9,731 bases of DNA from an uncultured Clostridia bacterium (GTDB lineage: Bacteria > Bacillota > Clostridia > Saccharofermentanales > Fastidiosipilaceae), in contig CAMXYS010000053.1 of the NCBI GenBank assembly GCA_947253135.1, forward strand, positions 1 to 9,731. The letters run 5' to 3'. The notes below the pieces were generated by a model. It did not search any database. It saw only the letters and a program-made list of their open reading frames with translations, and had not been told where the DNA came from. The number at the start of each line of letters is the position of its first letter. The first letter of the stretch is position 1. The position numbers and the translations under genes are program-made. Shown here piece after piece: positions 1 through 7,011 of this stretch.

Positions 1-45
1 ACCGGTGGCGAATCGTCGGCAGCGTCAGATGTGTATAAGAGACAG
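1..45 (+). other. Nextera read-1 adapter (library artefact)
   Basis: Bases 13-45 match the Illumina Nextera read-1 transposase adapter, ending in the 19-bp Tn5 mosaic end AGATGTGTATAAGAGACAG at 27-45. Bases 1-12 fit the tail of the P5 primer (AC) followed by a 10-base index. This is library sequence, not genome. It adds false residues LSLIHI to the C-terminus of the mcrC frame and creates a false plus-strand frame starting MYKRQ. Confidence 0.98.
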
Positions 46-1086
46 ATCCTCCACTATCGCATTCAGCTGCGCGGCAATTTCAGCAAAATCACAATTCAGA
101 TCGAGCGTTTTTACGCTGATCTGGTTACCGCTCATCTGATAAACATTGTCCGGCTGGATTGCTTCATCGGTAGCCGCATACAGCAGCATGCCGGAAACCT
201 TGTGAGGCTTATCTCCGAAATCCGTATCCTTGTTTTTCACATAGGTGAAAATCTGATACAGATTTGCCGAATGCAATGTATGAACATCGTATTGCGTTTG
301 AGTCGTATGCGTGTAATACTTGGCGTCGATGATAAGGACATCACTGCCTTTTGTCAGCATAATATCGCTCTGCATAACCGGAAGCATCGTCCCTACGCCA
401 TCATCCAAGGCCCAAGGAATCTGCGAGGCTGTTGCTGATACCTGCGGGCATTCCTTTGCGTAATACTCAAGGATGAACTTCTCATACAGCCTATTCATGC
501 GCTGCTCATCTATAAAGGAATTCAATCGATATTCACCATCATCTGTTGTCAGAAGCATTCCTTCTAAAACAAGCTGGCACAGACTGATGAGCATACGGTA
601 GGTATTGTTGTTCCTCTGAAACCGAATGGCCGACCAGCGGATTGTGGTAGGATCGATTGTGTCAACATTCGAGAAGAACAGCATTTCTTTTTTCAGATCA
701 TTCTTGTATTCCTGATCCACTTTCGCATGCCGGAGCAAGAGCATAACTGTCGTTTTTAGTATCTGATTCAGCAGATTGTTTTCCGACAGCTCATCATACT
801 CGCAGGTCAACACCCGCTTTCTGGCAAGACGATTCTGTATAGTACCCGGCATATCGATTTTGCCGCGCACAACAGCCACATCTTCTTTTCGATTCAGATA
901 CTCACGATACAGTCCCTGCTTTAGCTGACGACCGATGCCTTTGGCAAGAATCGCCGCAAAGAGGTTATGCATGTTCTCGAATTCCTCGGTAGCAACATCC
1001 TCATAACCGCCTTGATTCAGCGTGGTGAAGGCATACGAAAGCATATAATATATGTTTTTTATGAAGATGCTCTTATCCTTTATCAT
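46..1086 (-). CDS. mcrC: McrC, nuclease subunit of the McrBC restriction system (3' end cut by contig edge)
   Basis: McrC is the DNA-cleaving partner of McrB: it stimulates the McrB GTPase and cuts DNA carrying modified cytosines. The 347 genuine residues show an N-terminal McrC region with the pattern RGKIDMPGTI (about 74-83) and CEYDELSENNLLNQILK (95-111). A PD-(D/E)XK nuclease core follows, with D241 in SDIML, the D254-A-K256 pair in LIIDAKYY, and the usual NLYQIFTYV helix (275-283). The ATG overlaps the mcrB stop by ATGA (1083-1086), and AGGGTG at 1094-1099 lies 7 bases upstream, so the pair is translationally coupled. The frame runs into the adapter at position 45 without a native stop. 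Length is close to known McrC proteins, so probably only a few C-terminal residues are missing. Everything downstream in the operon is unseen. It is presumably active if the missing tail is short. Confidence 0.93.
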
Positions 1087-3479
1087 TGAAACACACCCTG
1101 TAAAATGTTCTCCCAGCGCTGGAGCTTATTGGCATCATCAAACCAATATTCGCTCAGCATCGGAAGAATGTCGTAATCAACGATGGAGTGCAGCCATTCC
1201 TCTGTGCAAACATCTCTTCCGCAGAAATAGCTGTGTCCGATGCAGAATCCTTTACCCAGCGACTTATCAAGAGAAATCTCACGATTCAGGTCTTTCACCT
1301 TGTTAACGAGTTCATTCAACGTCTCATTGTTCAGGCTGTTCTGGTAATGAATGAAGCCCTCGGAATCGAAGCCCGGCTCTACCTCAAAGAAGCTAAAGCG
1401 GCGACGGAGTGCATAGTCGATCATGGCGAGGCTGCGGTCCGCCGTATTCATCATGCCAATAATGTAGAGGTTCTTCGGAACGGAGAATGAGAGCCCATTA
1501 TAAGCCAGAGTCGCTTTGGTGCCTCTATAGTCCTTCTCGATCAGCATTAGCAACTCACCGAAGATTTTACTCATGTTGCCTCGGTTGATTTCGTCGATGA
1601 TAAAGAAGAACTCCTTGTCCGGCTGGTTGGCGGCCTTCTGGCAGAAGCGATAGAAAATGCCATACTTCAGCTCAAAGCCATCTTCGACCGGCTTATAGCC
1701 CATCATGAAATCTTCATAGGAATAATTCTGATGGAACTGAACAAACTCAATCCGGCTGTCGTCCTTTTCTCCCATCATGGACCATGCCAAACGTCTGGCT
1801 GCGAAGGTCTTACCGACACCGGGAGCGCCCTGAAGTATGATGTTCTTCTTGTTCTGCAAAACCGCCACGAGATTCTCATAACGCTTTTCAGTCATATAAA
1901 CTTCGTCAAGGAAATCGCTCTTTGTATAAGCGTCGATAGAAGCAGTTGATACGACCGGATTTTCTTCACGGATCATATCAACAATAAAATCGTACTCGCC
2001 TCTGGTGAGCTTAAACAGACTACCCTGCGGATTCTGGAAATACTCCATACGTTCCAGTTCCGGGCATCCTTTCAGAGTAGCGTAATCTATAGGAGAGGTA
2101 AGTCCCTCGACCTTCTCAAAGAAAACCTTCTCACCGTCCTGCTCAGCGCTGATACGTCCAATAGCGACAATCTGCTTCACTGGATTGGACTCATAGCCAA
2201 TAATCATATCGCCAGCCTTGGCATCAAGGAAGTTCTGGAATATACGACGCTTGTTTCCGTTTTCGTTATACAGCGTATAGGATTGCACCTCGCCAACAGC
2301 AATATCTGCGAAACTCCAGATTTTCGGATTGGCATTCAACCACCAATATCCACAATCTTCCTCGCCGGGAGCAGCTGCAACATACAGCTCGATTTCAGAT
2401 AAATCGACTTTGTCCAATGCCTCGGAAAGCTCATCACGGAGTTTCCAGATATAAGAGCCCTGTTCCTCCTTTGTGGCATGGCGGCCCACATAGAGGATAG
2501 GCCACCATTTGGAGTTCTCAGTGTCAACTTTCAAAAGAGGACACCCCGTTTTATCGGCAATTCGCTTAGCAAGGGTGGATGAACCTGCATTGTAGAAATT
2601 ACTCGATTGGCCATACTTTACGGATAGTTGCTTGCAGGTGGCCTGTCCACCGTAATCTTTCATGCGTTTCATGATTTCGAGACCTGCGGTGGTAAAGACT
2701 TCTGAATCATTGAGGAGTTTTATCCATTCATCAACAGTAATTCCCGGCGAATAGGTGGATGGAAACCATTCAGCTTCCTCGTGAGCGACCGCATCCTTCT
2801 GCGAGTAATACCGGCTAATATAGAAGCCGACATCGATAGTAAGAGTCTTTAACTCCGGATCAGGATAGCAGGTATCAGTCAACTGTGACTGGAACAGGTT
2901 CACAAGCTCGGTGTCTTCTTTGAGGGCTACGCTGATTTCATCGTAGAGTTTCAAGAAATTTCTGATGTTATCGGCATAGGCCCCCTTCTTGAAGCGATAG
3001 TCGGATTCAAGCTCACCGGCCACCGTTTTTACTTCACCGAATTTATAGATGTAATACTTATCCGGGTAGCGCAGCCACAAATATGTGCTGATTGCGTTTT
3101 CATACTGGTAATGCTGCGCGGCCCCATTTCCATATTTTTCCAAGAGAATAGACGATTGCATCTTAAATGCATCCATTCTCTCAAACACATCCTTGCTCTC
3201 ATCGAAAAGGGCAATAAACATGGAACGGACTTCTTCTGGAGCCAACTTTGCAAACCCTACAATCATGCCTTTCGGGAAATTGTTATTGGAAGCCAGTAGA
3301 TTGAAGGTCTTATCCAAGGCCCTGTTTAACATTTCAGGGAAATCAGAAGCATTAACATCCCAATTGTCCTGAAACCACTTTACGGCTTCCCACTTGTATT
3401 TTTCGTTTCCCCACTGCTTGGAAACGAAGTTCTGTTTGTACTCAGCGAGTACGTCATTCAGTTTCATCGTGTCAAACAT
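1083..3479 (-). CDS. mcrB: McrB, EVE-domain AAA+ GTPase of the McrBC system
   Basis: McrB forms a GTP-driven ring that recognises modified DNA and recruits McrC for cleavage. The 798-residue protein has three parts. Residues 1-370 are an N-terminal region I do not recognise in detail, with a helical stretch near 262-315 (GLEIMKRMKDYGGQATCKQL) that could be a small winged-helix-like unit. An EVE-type domain follows at about 375-505 (YWWLNANPKIWSF, then GDMIIGYE), a fold that in known proteins binds modified bases. The McrB-type AAA+ motor occupies about 530-798, with Walker A GAPGVGKT (551-558), Walker B FFFIIDEINRGN (624-635), the McrB signature MNTADRS (677-683) and the arginine-rich ALRRRFSFFE (690-699). 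All motor motifs look intact. Start: ATG at 3479 with GAGGTGAT at 3483-3490, three bases upstream; a second ATG at codon 5 is less well placed. It lies 18 bases after the hsdR remnant, so it is probably co-transcribed. The EVE reader suggests restriction of DNA with modified cytosine; the exact base is inference. Confidence 0.95.
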   Translation of the reverse strand: MFDTMKLNDVLAEYKQNFVSKQWGNEKYKWEAVKWFQDNWDVNASDFPEMLNRALDKTFNLLASNNNFPKGMIVGFAKLAPEEVRSMFIALFDESKDVFERMDAFKMQSSILLEKYGNGAAQHYQYENAISTYLWLRYPDKYYIYKFGEVKTVAGELESDYRFKKGAYADNIRNFLKLYDEISVALKEDTELVNLFQSQLTDTCYPDPELKTLTIDVGFYISRYYSQKDAVAHEEAEWFPSTYSPGITVDEWIKLLNDSEVFTTAGLEIMKRMKDYGGQATCKQLSVKYGQSSNFYNAGSSTLAKRIADKTGCPLLKVDTENSKWWPILYVGRHATKEEQGSYIWKLRDELSEALDKVDLSEIELYVAAAPGEEDCGYWWLNANPKIWSFADIAVGEVQSYTLYNENGNKRRIFQNFLDAKAGDMIIGYESNPVKQIVAIGRISAEQDGEKVFFEKVEGLTSPIDYATLKGCPELERMEYFQNPQGSLFKLTRGEYDFIVDMIREENPVVSTASIDAYTKSDFLDEVYMTEKRYENLVAVLQNKKNIILQGAPGVGKTFAARRLAWSMMGEKDDSRIEFVQFHQNYSYEDFMMGYKPVEDGFELKYGIFYRFCQKAANQPDKEFFFIIDEINRGNMSKIFGELLMLIEKDYRGTKATLAYNGLSFSVPKNLYIIGMMNTADRSLAMIDYALRRRFSFFEVEPGFDSEGFIHYQNSLNNETLNELVNKVKDLNREISLDKSLGKGFCIGHSYFCGRDVCTEEWLHSIVDYDILPMLSEYWFDDANKLQRWENILQGVFQ

Positions 3480-3497
3480 AAGATCACCTCAACCTCT

Positions 3498-4613
3498 TCA
3501 CTCTTGAACCCAATCATCAGCCAAATTTGCCGCTTGTGTCATTACCAGCTGGATCGCTTGTTCCTGCTTATCCGGTGGATAACCATATTTCTTTAGAATT
3601 CGTCTAACAATAACCATCAGCCTTGCTCTAACGCTCTCTTTAACCGCCCAATCTATGGTCGCATTCTTCCTTACTTTGTCTGCGACTTCACGGGCAATTA
3701 TTCTTAACTGCTCATCACCTAAAACTTCAGTTGCGCTATCATTCAAACTAAGGGCATCATAGAAAGCGAGTTCATCACTGGACAACCCCATCTCCGAGGA
3801 ACGCATATCAGCCTTTTTTAGGTCTTGAGCAATTTTTATAAGCTCATCAATTACTTCTGCAGTCGTAAGTAAATTATTCTGATACTTGTTAATTGCACCA
3901 TCCAGCATTTCCATGAGAGTTTTGGACTGAGCTATATTTCTCTTGGTCCGTACCTTCACTTCATCATTCAGTAGCTTTTTCAAAAGCTCTAAAGCAACAT
4001 TCTTGTACTGCATGGATTTGACTTCCTGCAGAAACTCGTCCGACAGAATGGATATATCTGGTTTATCTATTCCTGCGGCCTCAAAGATGTCAACAACTTC
4101 GTCAGAAGAGATAGCAGTGCTGATGATACTTTTTATTACTGAATCATATTGATCCTTGCCCTCGTGCCTGTCGCCATCAAACTTGCATAGTCTCGCCTTT
4201 ATCGCTTGGAAAAAAGCAATTTCCTCCGCATTTTTCATAGCCTCGTCAGACGGCTTGGAAAGCGCATAAGCCTGTCCCAGCAATGAAACCTCTTTTACAA
4301 ACCGAGCTTTACCGTCTGGTAGGCTTAAAACATGATTCTCCGCTTGCAAGATGATAGACAACTTTGCTTTTACATTCGCATCAAAGAAACAAGTATAGTC
4401 AAACCCATGAAGCATTTGGCGAACAACTAATATGAGCCGTAATTTCATAAAGGCAATGCGATTGCTCCCATTCTCCTGATAAATCCAGTCTCGATAGATT
4501 GCCGATATCCCATAATATTTCTGGACGATAATGCACTTAACCACCATACGGGCTTCTTTCCCATACAGATAAGAAGCCGCATGTTGTGTAATCGAAATAA
4601 AACTTTCGTCCAA
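3498..4613 (-). pseudogene. hsdR remnant: C-terminal domain of a type I restriction R subunit, with a chimeric out-of-frame 5' end
   Basis: The open frame has 371 codons, but only residues from about 63 onward resemble a protein family. VVRQMLHGFDYTCFF (63-77), LPDGKARF (98-105), LLGQAYALSKP (111-121) and the end RILKKYGYPPDKQEQA (338-353) are typical of the C-terminal domain of HindI-like HsdR subunits (formerly DUF3387). A full HsdR is roughly 1000 residues. The PD-(D/E)XK nuclease and both helicase lobes are absent, so this piece cannot translocate or cut DNA. Residues 1 to about 60 are a different-frame reading of the upstream unknown gene. The frame's first possible start is a TTG at 4613 with no Shine-Dalgarno sequence, and the later in-frame ATGs (4547, 4448, 4415) also lack one. 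The stop is 18 bases before mcrB. No hsdM or hsdS is present. I take it as a deletion relic that may still be transcribed as leader for mcrBC. Confidence 0.82.
4399..4536 (-). pseudogene. Continuation of the unknown gene beyond its TAA
   Basis: Reading on in the same frame after the TAA at 4539-4537 gives VHYRPEILWDIGNL, then LDLSGEWEQSH and CLYEI, before a TGA at 4401-4399. The sequence directly completes a plausible YGG-x-VHxRPEIL pattern, so this was most likely coding, with the TAA arising from a sense codon (CAA, TAC or TAT are one change away). Past about CLYEI (codons near 4455-4441) the translation loses character, while the hsdR frame becomes HsdR-like. This region is therefore the 3' edge of what remains of the gene. 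Confidence 0.55.
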
Positions 4614-5046
4614 TTGACCAGCATAAATATTCTTGTGTTCCGGTTCTTGGACAGTTTCCTGAACAGAAAGTTATATCATACGTTCTTCCGTTGAAAGTCA
4701 GCAGGCCATTATCTAAATTCAAAAGAACACCATGCTGATCTAAAAAGATTCTAATTTCCGATTCTTTACATAGATATACCTGCTTTAAATCCAAAATCCC
4801 ATATTTCTTTATCGAGGCGCAATTATTCGCGCTCGTTGTTACATGAAAATATATAAAATCAAAATCAAGATAATTCTTTGGAAGCTGACCATAGTTTTTA
4901 ATTACATCTTCCACTAAATCGTCTGTATATCTACACTCTCTTTCATGTCCTACATATTTTTCCCAAGTAGAAAGCTCAACTCCGCTCAATTCCACTAATG
5001 TTTTACAGGCATTTGCGGATGACCTGATATCATATTTTTTAAGCAA
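4537..5046 (-). CDS. Unrecognised protein, N-terminal part of a gene broken by an in-frame TAA
   Basis: This 169-codon frame starts at TTG (5046-5044). An in-frame TAG at 5052-5050 excludes an upstream start, there is no in-frame ATG, and AGGAGGTG at 5056-5063 sits 9 bases away. The sequence has a core at 62-85 (FDFIYFHVTTSANNCASIKK), a stretch SEIRIFLDQHGV (96-107), and a C-terminal GRKFYFDYTTCGFLSVWERSPYGG before TAA. I recall similar uncharacterised proteins continuing after the YGG with a VHxRPEIL segment, and such a segment does follow the TAA here. The YFHVTT plus SIKKYGI pattern faintly recalls ADP-ribosyltransferase-like folds (HxT then SI..GI), but this is a guess. No transmembrane segment or signal peptide is visible. 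It is the first gene of the defence cluster, before the hsdR remnant and mcrBC. It is probably non-functional, unless the shortened product is active. Confidence 0.6.
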   Translation of the reverse strand: MLKKYDIRSSANACKTLVELSGVELSTWEKYVGHERECRYTDDLVEDVIKNYGQLPKNYLDFDFIYFHVTTSANNCASIKKYGILDLKQVYLCKESEIRIFLDQHGVLLNLDNGLLTFNGRTYDITFCSGNCPRTGTQEYLCWSIGRKFYFDYTTCGFLSVWERSPYGG

Positions 5047-5063
5047 AAGCTATTTCACCTCCT
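5044..5063 (-). promoter_or_regulatory. Shine-Dalgarno that fixes a TTG start
   Basis: On the minus strand AGGAGGTG (5063-5056) is followed by 9 bases and then TTG (5046-5044). It is the strongest ribosome binding site in the left half, and it abuts the first copy of the direct repeat array (5065). The nearby ATG at about 5036 is in another frame and does not lead into the conserved protein. Confidence 0.75.
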
Positions 5064-5064
5064 A

Positions 5065-5184
5065 CATCCAAACCGAAGTCTCAACCCTGCCGCGAAAACA
5101 TCCAAACCGAAGTCTCAACCCTGCCGCGAAAACATCCAAACCGAAGCCTCAACCCTCTGACATCCAAACCGGCAACTCAACCCT
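5065..5184. repeat. Four tandem direct repeats with a 24-bp core
   Basis: Cores lie at 5065-5088, 5099-5122, 5133-5156 and 5161-5184. Each begins CATCCAAACCG and ends CTCAACCCT (copy 4: ACTCAACCCT). Copies 1 and 2 are identical and are followed by the same 10-base linker GCCGCGAAAA. Copy 3 has one change and a 4-base linker. Copy 4 has four changes in the centre. Periods are 34, 34 and 28. On the minus strand copies 1-3 contain a CTTCGG element flanked by short complementary arms, so an RNA copy could form small UUCG-capped hairpins. The array lies in the leader of the defence cluster, immediately upstream of its first ribosome binding site. It is not a CRISPR array, because the linkers are short and identical. 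Function unknown: a dispersed intergenic repeat or a set of operator-like sites. Confidence 0.85.
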
Positions 5185-5297
5185 CCGCACATTTCCTTTG
5201 ATATGTTTCCACGAAGCAAATTTTCCAAGCATTTTTACTGCCCAACGCTGACGGGCATGTTTCTAAAACACCTTGTCAAAAGCCGGTATTAAACATT
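5185..5297. other. Intergenic stretch after rlmD, no clear gene or strong terminator
   Basis: Between the rlmD stop and the repeats I see only weak structure: a 5-bp stem TGCCC/GGGCA (5239-5243 with 5253-5257) and a TGTTT/AAACA stem with a 3-base loop (5258-5270). Neither is followed by a convincing T-run on the minus strand. A poor promoter-like pair (TTGGAA, 17 bases, CATATC on the minus strand, near 5198-5226) is not good enough to call. Read-through from rlmD into the defence cluster is therefore possible. Confidence 0.4.
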
Positions 5298-6902
5298 TCA
5301 GCTCTCCCTAGACATCAATACAACCGTCTCCACATGCGTCGTCCGCGGGAACATATCAACAGGCTGCACCCGTTCCAGCTGAAAGCTACCCTCATCTGCC
5401 AAAATTTTCAAATCCCGAGCCAATGTAGCCGGATTACAGGAAACATAAACCAACCGGCGCGGTTGCATTTTGCATAAGGTATCAAGCAAGGCCCCATCGC
5501 AGCCTTTTCGCGGCGGGTCGACCACCACCACATCCGCACGCACACCCTCCCGGTACAAATCCGGCACGACCGCCTCCGCCTTGCCCGTCACAAAACGGGC
5601 ATTTAGGATGCCGTTGTCCCGAGCATTCTTTCGGGCATCCTCCACGGCCGCCTCTACCATCTCATTCCCGATCACCTGTTGACAAAAGCCGGCCAACTGC
5701 AAGGCAATCGACCCGGTTCCACCATACAAGTCAAAGACAGTATCCGTTGGGCGCACCCCTGCAAATTTAACCACCTGCTTGAACAATACCTCTGCCTGTT
5801 TGGTGTTCACCTGAAAAAAGGAAGCGGGCGAAATCCGGTAGCGGATGCCTCCGACTTCCTCATAGATCACATCGCTACCGAAACAATGCCGGAACTCCCG
5901 GCCCAAAATACGGTTTCTTCGATCCCGGTTAATATTGATAAAAGCCGAGGTCAGGCTGTAACCGATGGTCTTTAAACGGCCGTTCAAGTCAGACAACCAC
6001 TCGCCCAGGCCCGGCATATCCGGCTCTGTTACAATCGGGCAAACCATGCATTCCCGGGTTCTTTCCCCCACCCTGACCAAGAGATGACGCACCAGCCCCA
6101 GGCCGATCGCTCCATCATAAGTCGACAGGCTAAACCTTTTCATATAATTGCGAAAAGAATCCCGCACCAAGTCCGCCGGTGGTAAGCCGGCAGGACAGCA
6201 AGCTCCGTCAACCACGCTACGGCTGCCTTTTTGGTAGAAGCCTATGCCCTTTGCCGTCACCGGAAATTGCATTTTGTTGCGGTAGGCAACGGGTTCAGCC
6301 ATACCTATAACCGGTGCCAGTAGATCAAGCACGGTCTTTTCTGCAAAACTGCCGATGCGGACGAGGGCATCAAATACTTGCTTTTGCTTCCACCTTAACT
6401 CTGCTTCATAAGTTAAATGTTGCAGATCACAACCGCCGCAAGCGGGAAACAGTGAGCAGGCCGGCTCAACTCGGTCCGGCGAGGGGCTAAAGCTGCTCGT
6501 CCCGTCTTTCGGCAAGAGGCTTGTTTTCGCCGATCTCGGCCGACTTTGTCGCGAGTGCGCGGCAGCTGTTTGCGGCTTGGCCGCCGGCTCTGCTACCGCA
6601 TAGTTTTTACGCCGGTCAAGTAAGCGGCAAGGGGCCGTTTCGCCCAGCAACAATCCATTTACAAAGTAAACCATACCGTCCCGGCGGGCGACTCCCTGGC
6701 CGGATAAGTTCAGGTCTGCCGCCGTCAGTTCGATTAAGCTTTCCTCGGAGCAGTCGATTTTACCTCCCGGATCAAGCACCCGGCCGGTCACCCGGTCCGG
6801 CCTTACCCCCAGCCGCGCTCCACCTACTTTACCTGTTATCTTGCGCTCCGGCCCAAAATGAGTTTTTTTACTCTTTTTGTGTCCCTTTTTGTGCCTTGTC
6901 AT
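5298..6902 (-). CDS. rlmD: 23S rRNA (uracil-5-)-methyltransferase, RlmD/RlmCD (RumA) family
   Basis: This enzyme transfers a methyl group from S-adenosylmethionine to C5 of uridine in 23S rRNA (U1939 in E. coli RlmD; both U747 and U1939 for the Bacillus RlmCD type). The 534-residue protein has a lysine-rich start (1-25) and a TRAM RNA-binding domain at about 52-105. Iron-sulfur cysteines are C149, C155 and C158 with C235 or C236. The SAM-binding core is DLYGGTGSIA (391-400), preceded by SPASFFQVNT (358-367). The catalytic part has VDPPRKGCD (461-469), the nucleophile C489 in SCNPATLARDL, and the candidate general base E525 in HVETV. All key residues are present. It is longer than the roughly 430-460 residues usual for the family because of the N-terminal tail and a low-complexity Ser/Lys/Pro linker (about 106-145). 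The start is ATG at 6902 with a weak site (AAGAGGG, about 11 bases upstream). It is divergent from the penicillin-binding protein gene. The exact target uridine cannot be read from sequence. Confidence 0.95.
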   Translation of the reverse strand: MTRHKKGHKKSKKTHFGPERKITGKVGGARLGVRPDRVTGRVLDPGGKIDCSEESLIELTAADLNLSGQGVARRDGMVYFVNGLLLGETAPCRLLDRRKNYAVAEPAAKPQTAAAHSRQSRPRSAKTSLLPKDGTSSFSPSPDRVEPACSLFPACGGCDLQHLTYEAELRWKQKQVFDALVRIGSFAEKTVLDLLAPVIGMAEPVAYRNKMQFPVTAKGIGFYQKGSRSVVDGACCPAGLPPADLVRDSFRNYMKRFSLSTYDGAIGLGLVRHLLVRVGERTRECMVCPIVTEPDMPGLGEWLSDLNGRLKTIGYSLTSAFININRDRRNRILGREFRHCFGSDVIYEEVGGIRYRISPASFFQVNTKQAEVLFKQVVKFAGVRPTDTVFDLYGGTGSIALQLAGFCQQVIGNEMVEAAVEDARKNARDNGILNARFVTGKAEAVVPDLYREGVRADVVVVDPPRKGCDGALLDTLCKMQPRRLVYVSCNPATLARDLKILADEGSFQLERVQPVDMFPRTTHVETVVLMSRES

Positions 6903-6933
6903 CTTTCTTCAAACCCTCTTGTAACCGGTCAAA

Positions 6934-6962
6934 TTGCCGTCCGGCCTTGCAATGCTTATAAT
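6934..6962 (+). promoter_or_regulatory. Sigma-A-type promoter for the penicillin-binding protein gene
   Basis: TTGCCG (6934-6939), a 17-base spacer and a perfect TATAAT (6957-6962) point rightward. Transcription would begin near 6969, leaving a leader of about 43 bases before the ATG at 7012. The match to the consensus is strong; activity is inferred. Confidence 0.7.
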
Positions 6963-6969
6963 TGTAACA
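6961..6969 (-). promoter_or_regulatory. Extended -10 promoter for rlmD
   Basis: On the minus strand TGTTACAAT (6969-6961) fits an extended -10 element (TGnTAnAAT). The best -35 candidate, TTGATC at 6992-6987, is 20 bases away, which is too far, so the extended -10 would have to carry the promoter. It overlaps the rightward TATAAT by two bases. Confidence 0.4.
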
Positions 6970-7011
6970 TCTTAGCTAAATTGAACGATCAAGATCTTGA
7001 AAGGGTTTTCT

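Noticed and set aside
31..438. Plus-strand 135-codon frame starting MYKRQ
   Set aside because: It begins inside the Nextera adapter and runs antisense to mcrC.
4537..4539. Recoded TAA (stop read-through or alternative genetic code)
   Set aside because: No known bacterial code reads TAA as an amino acid, and downstream sequence is also truncated at the hsdR junction, so decay is simpler.
5065..5184. CRISPR-like array
   Set aside because: The linkers between cores are only 4-10 bases and the first two are identical, so there are no unique spacers; no cas gene is nearby.
5121..5198. A 25-codon minus-strand frame (starting MCGGLSC) through the repeats
   Set aside because: Its AAAGGA sits almost on top of the ATG, repeat periods of 34 and 28 break the frame, and nothing else supports translation.
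5237..5270. Terminator for rlmD
   Set aside because: Only 5-bp stems are present, without a T-run in the right place.
6521..6961. Plus-strand 146-codon frame over the rlmD start
   Set aside because: It is Pro/Ser/Arg-rich and antisense to the rlmD TRAM and linker region; its end overlaps the promoters.
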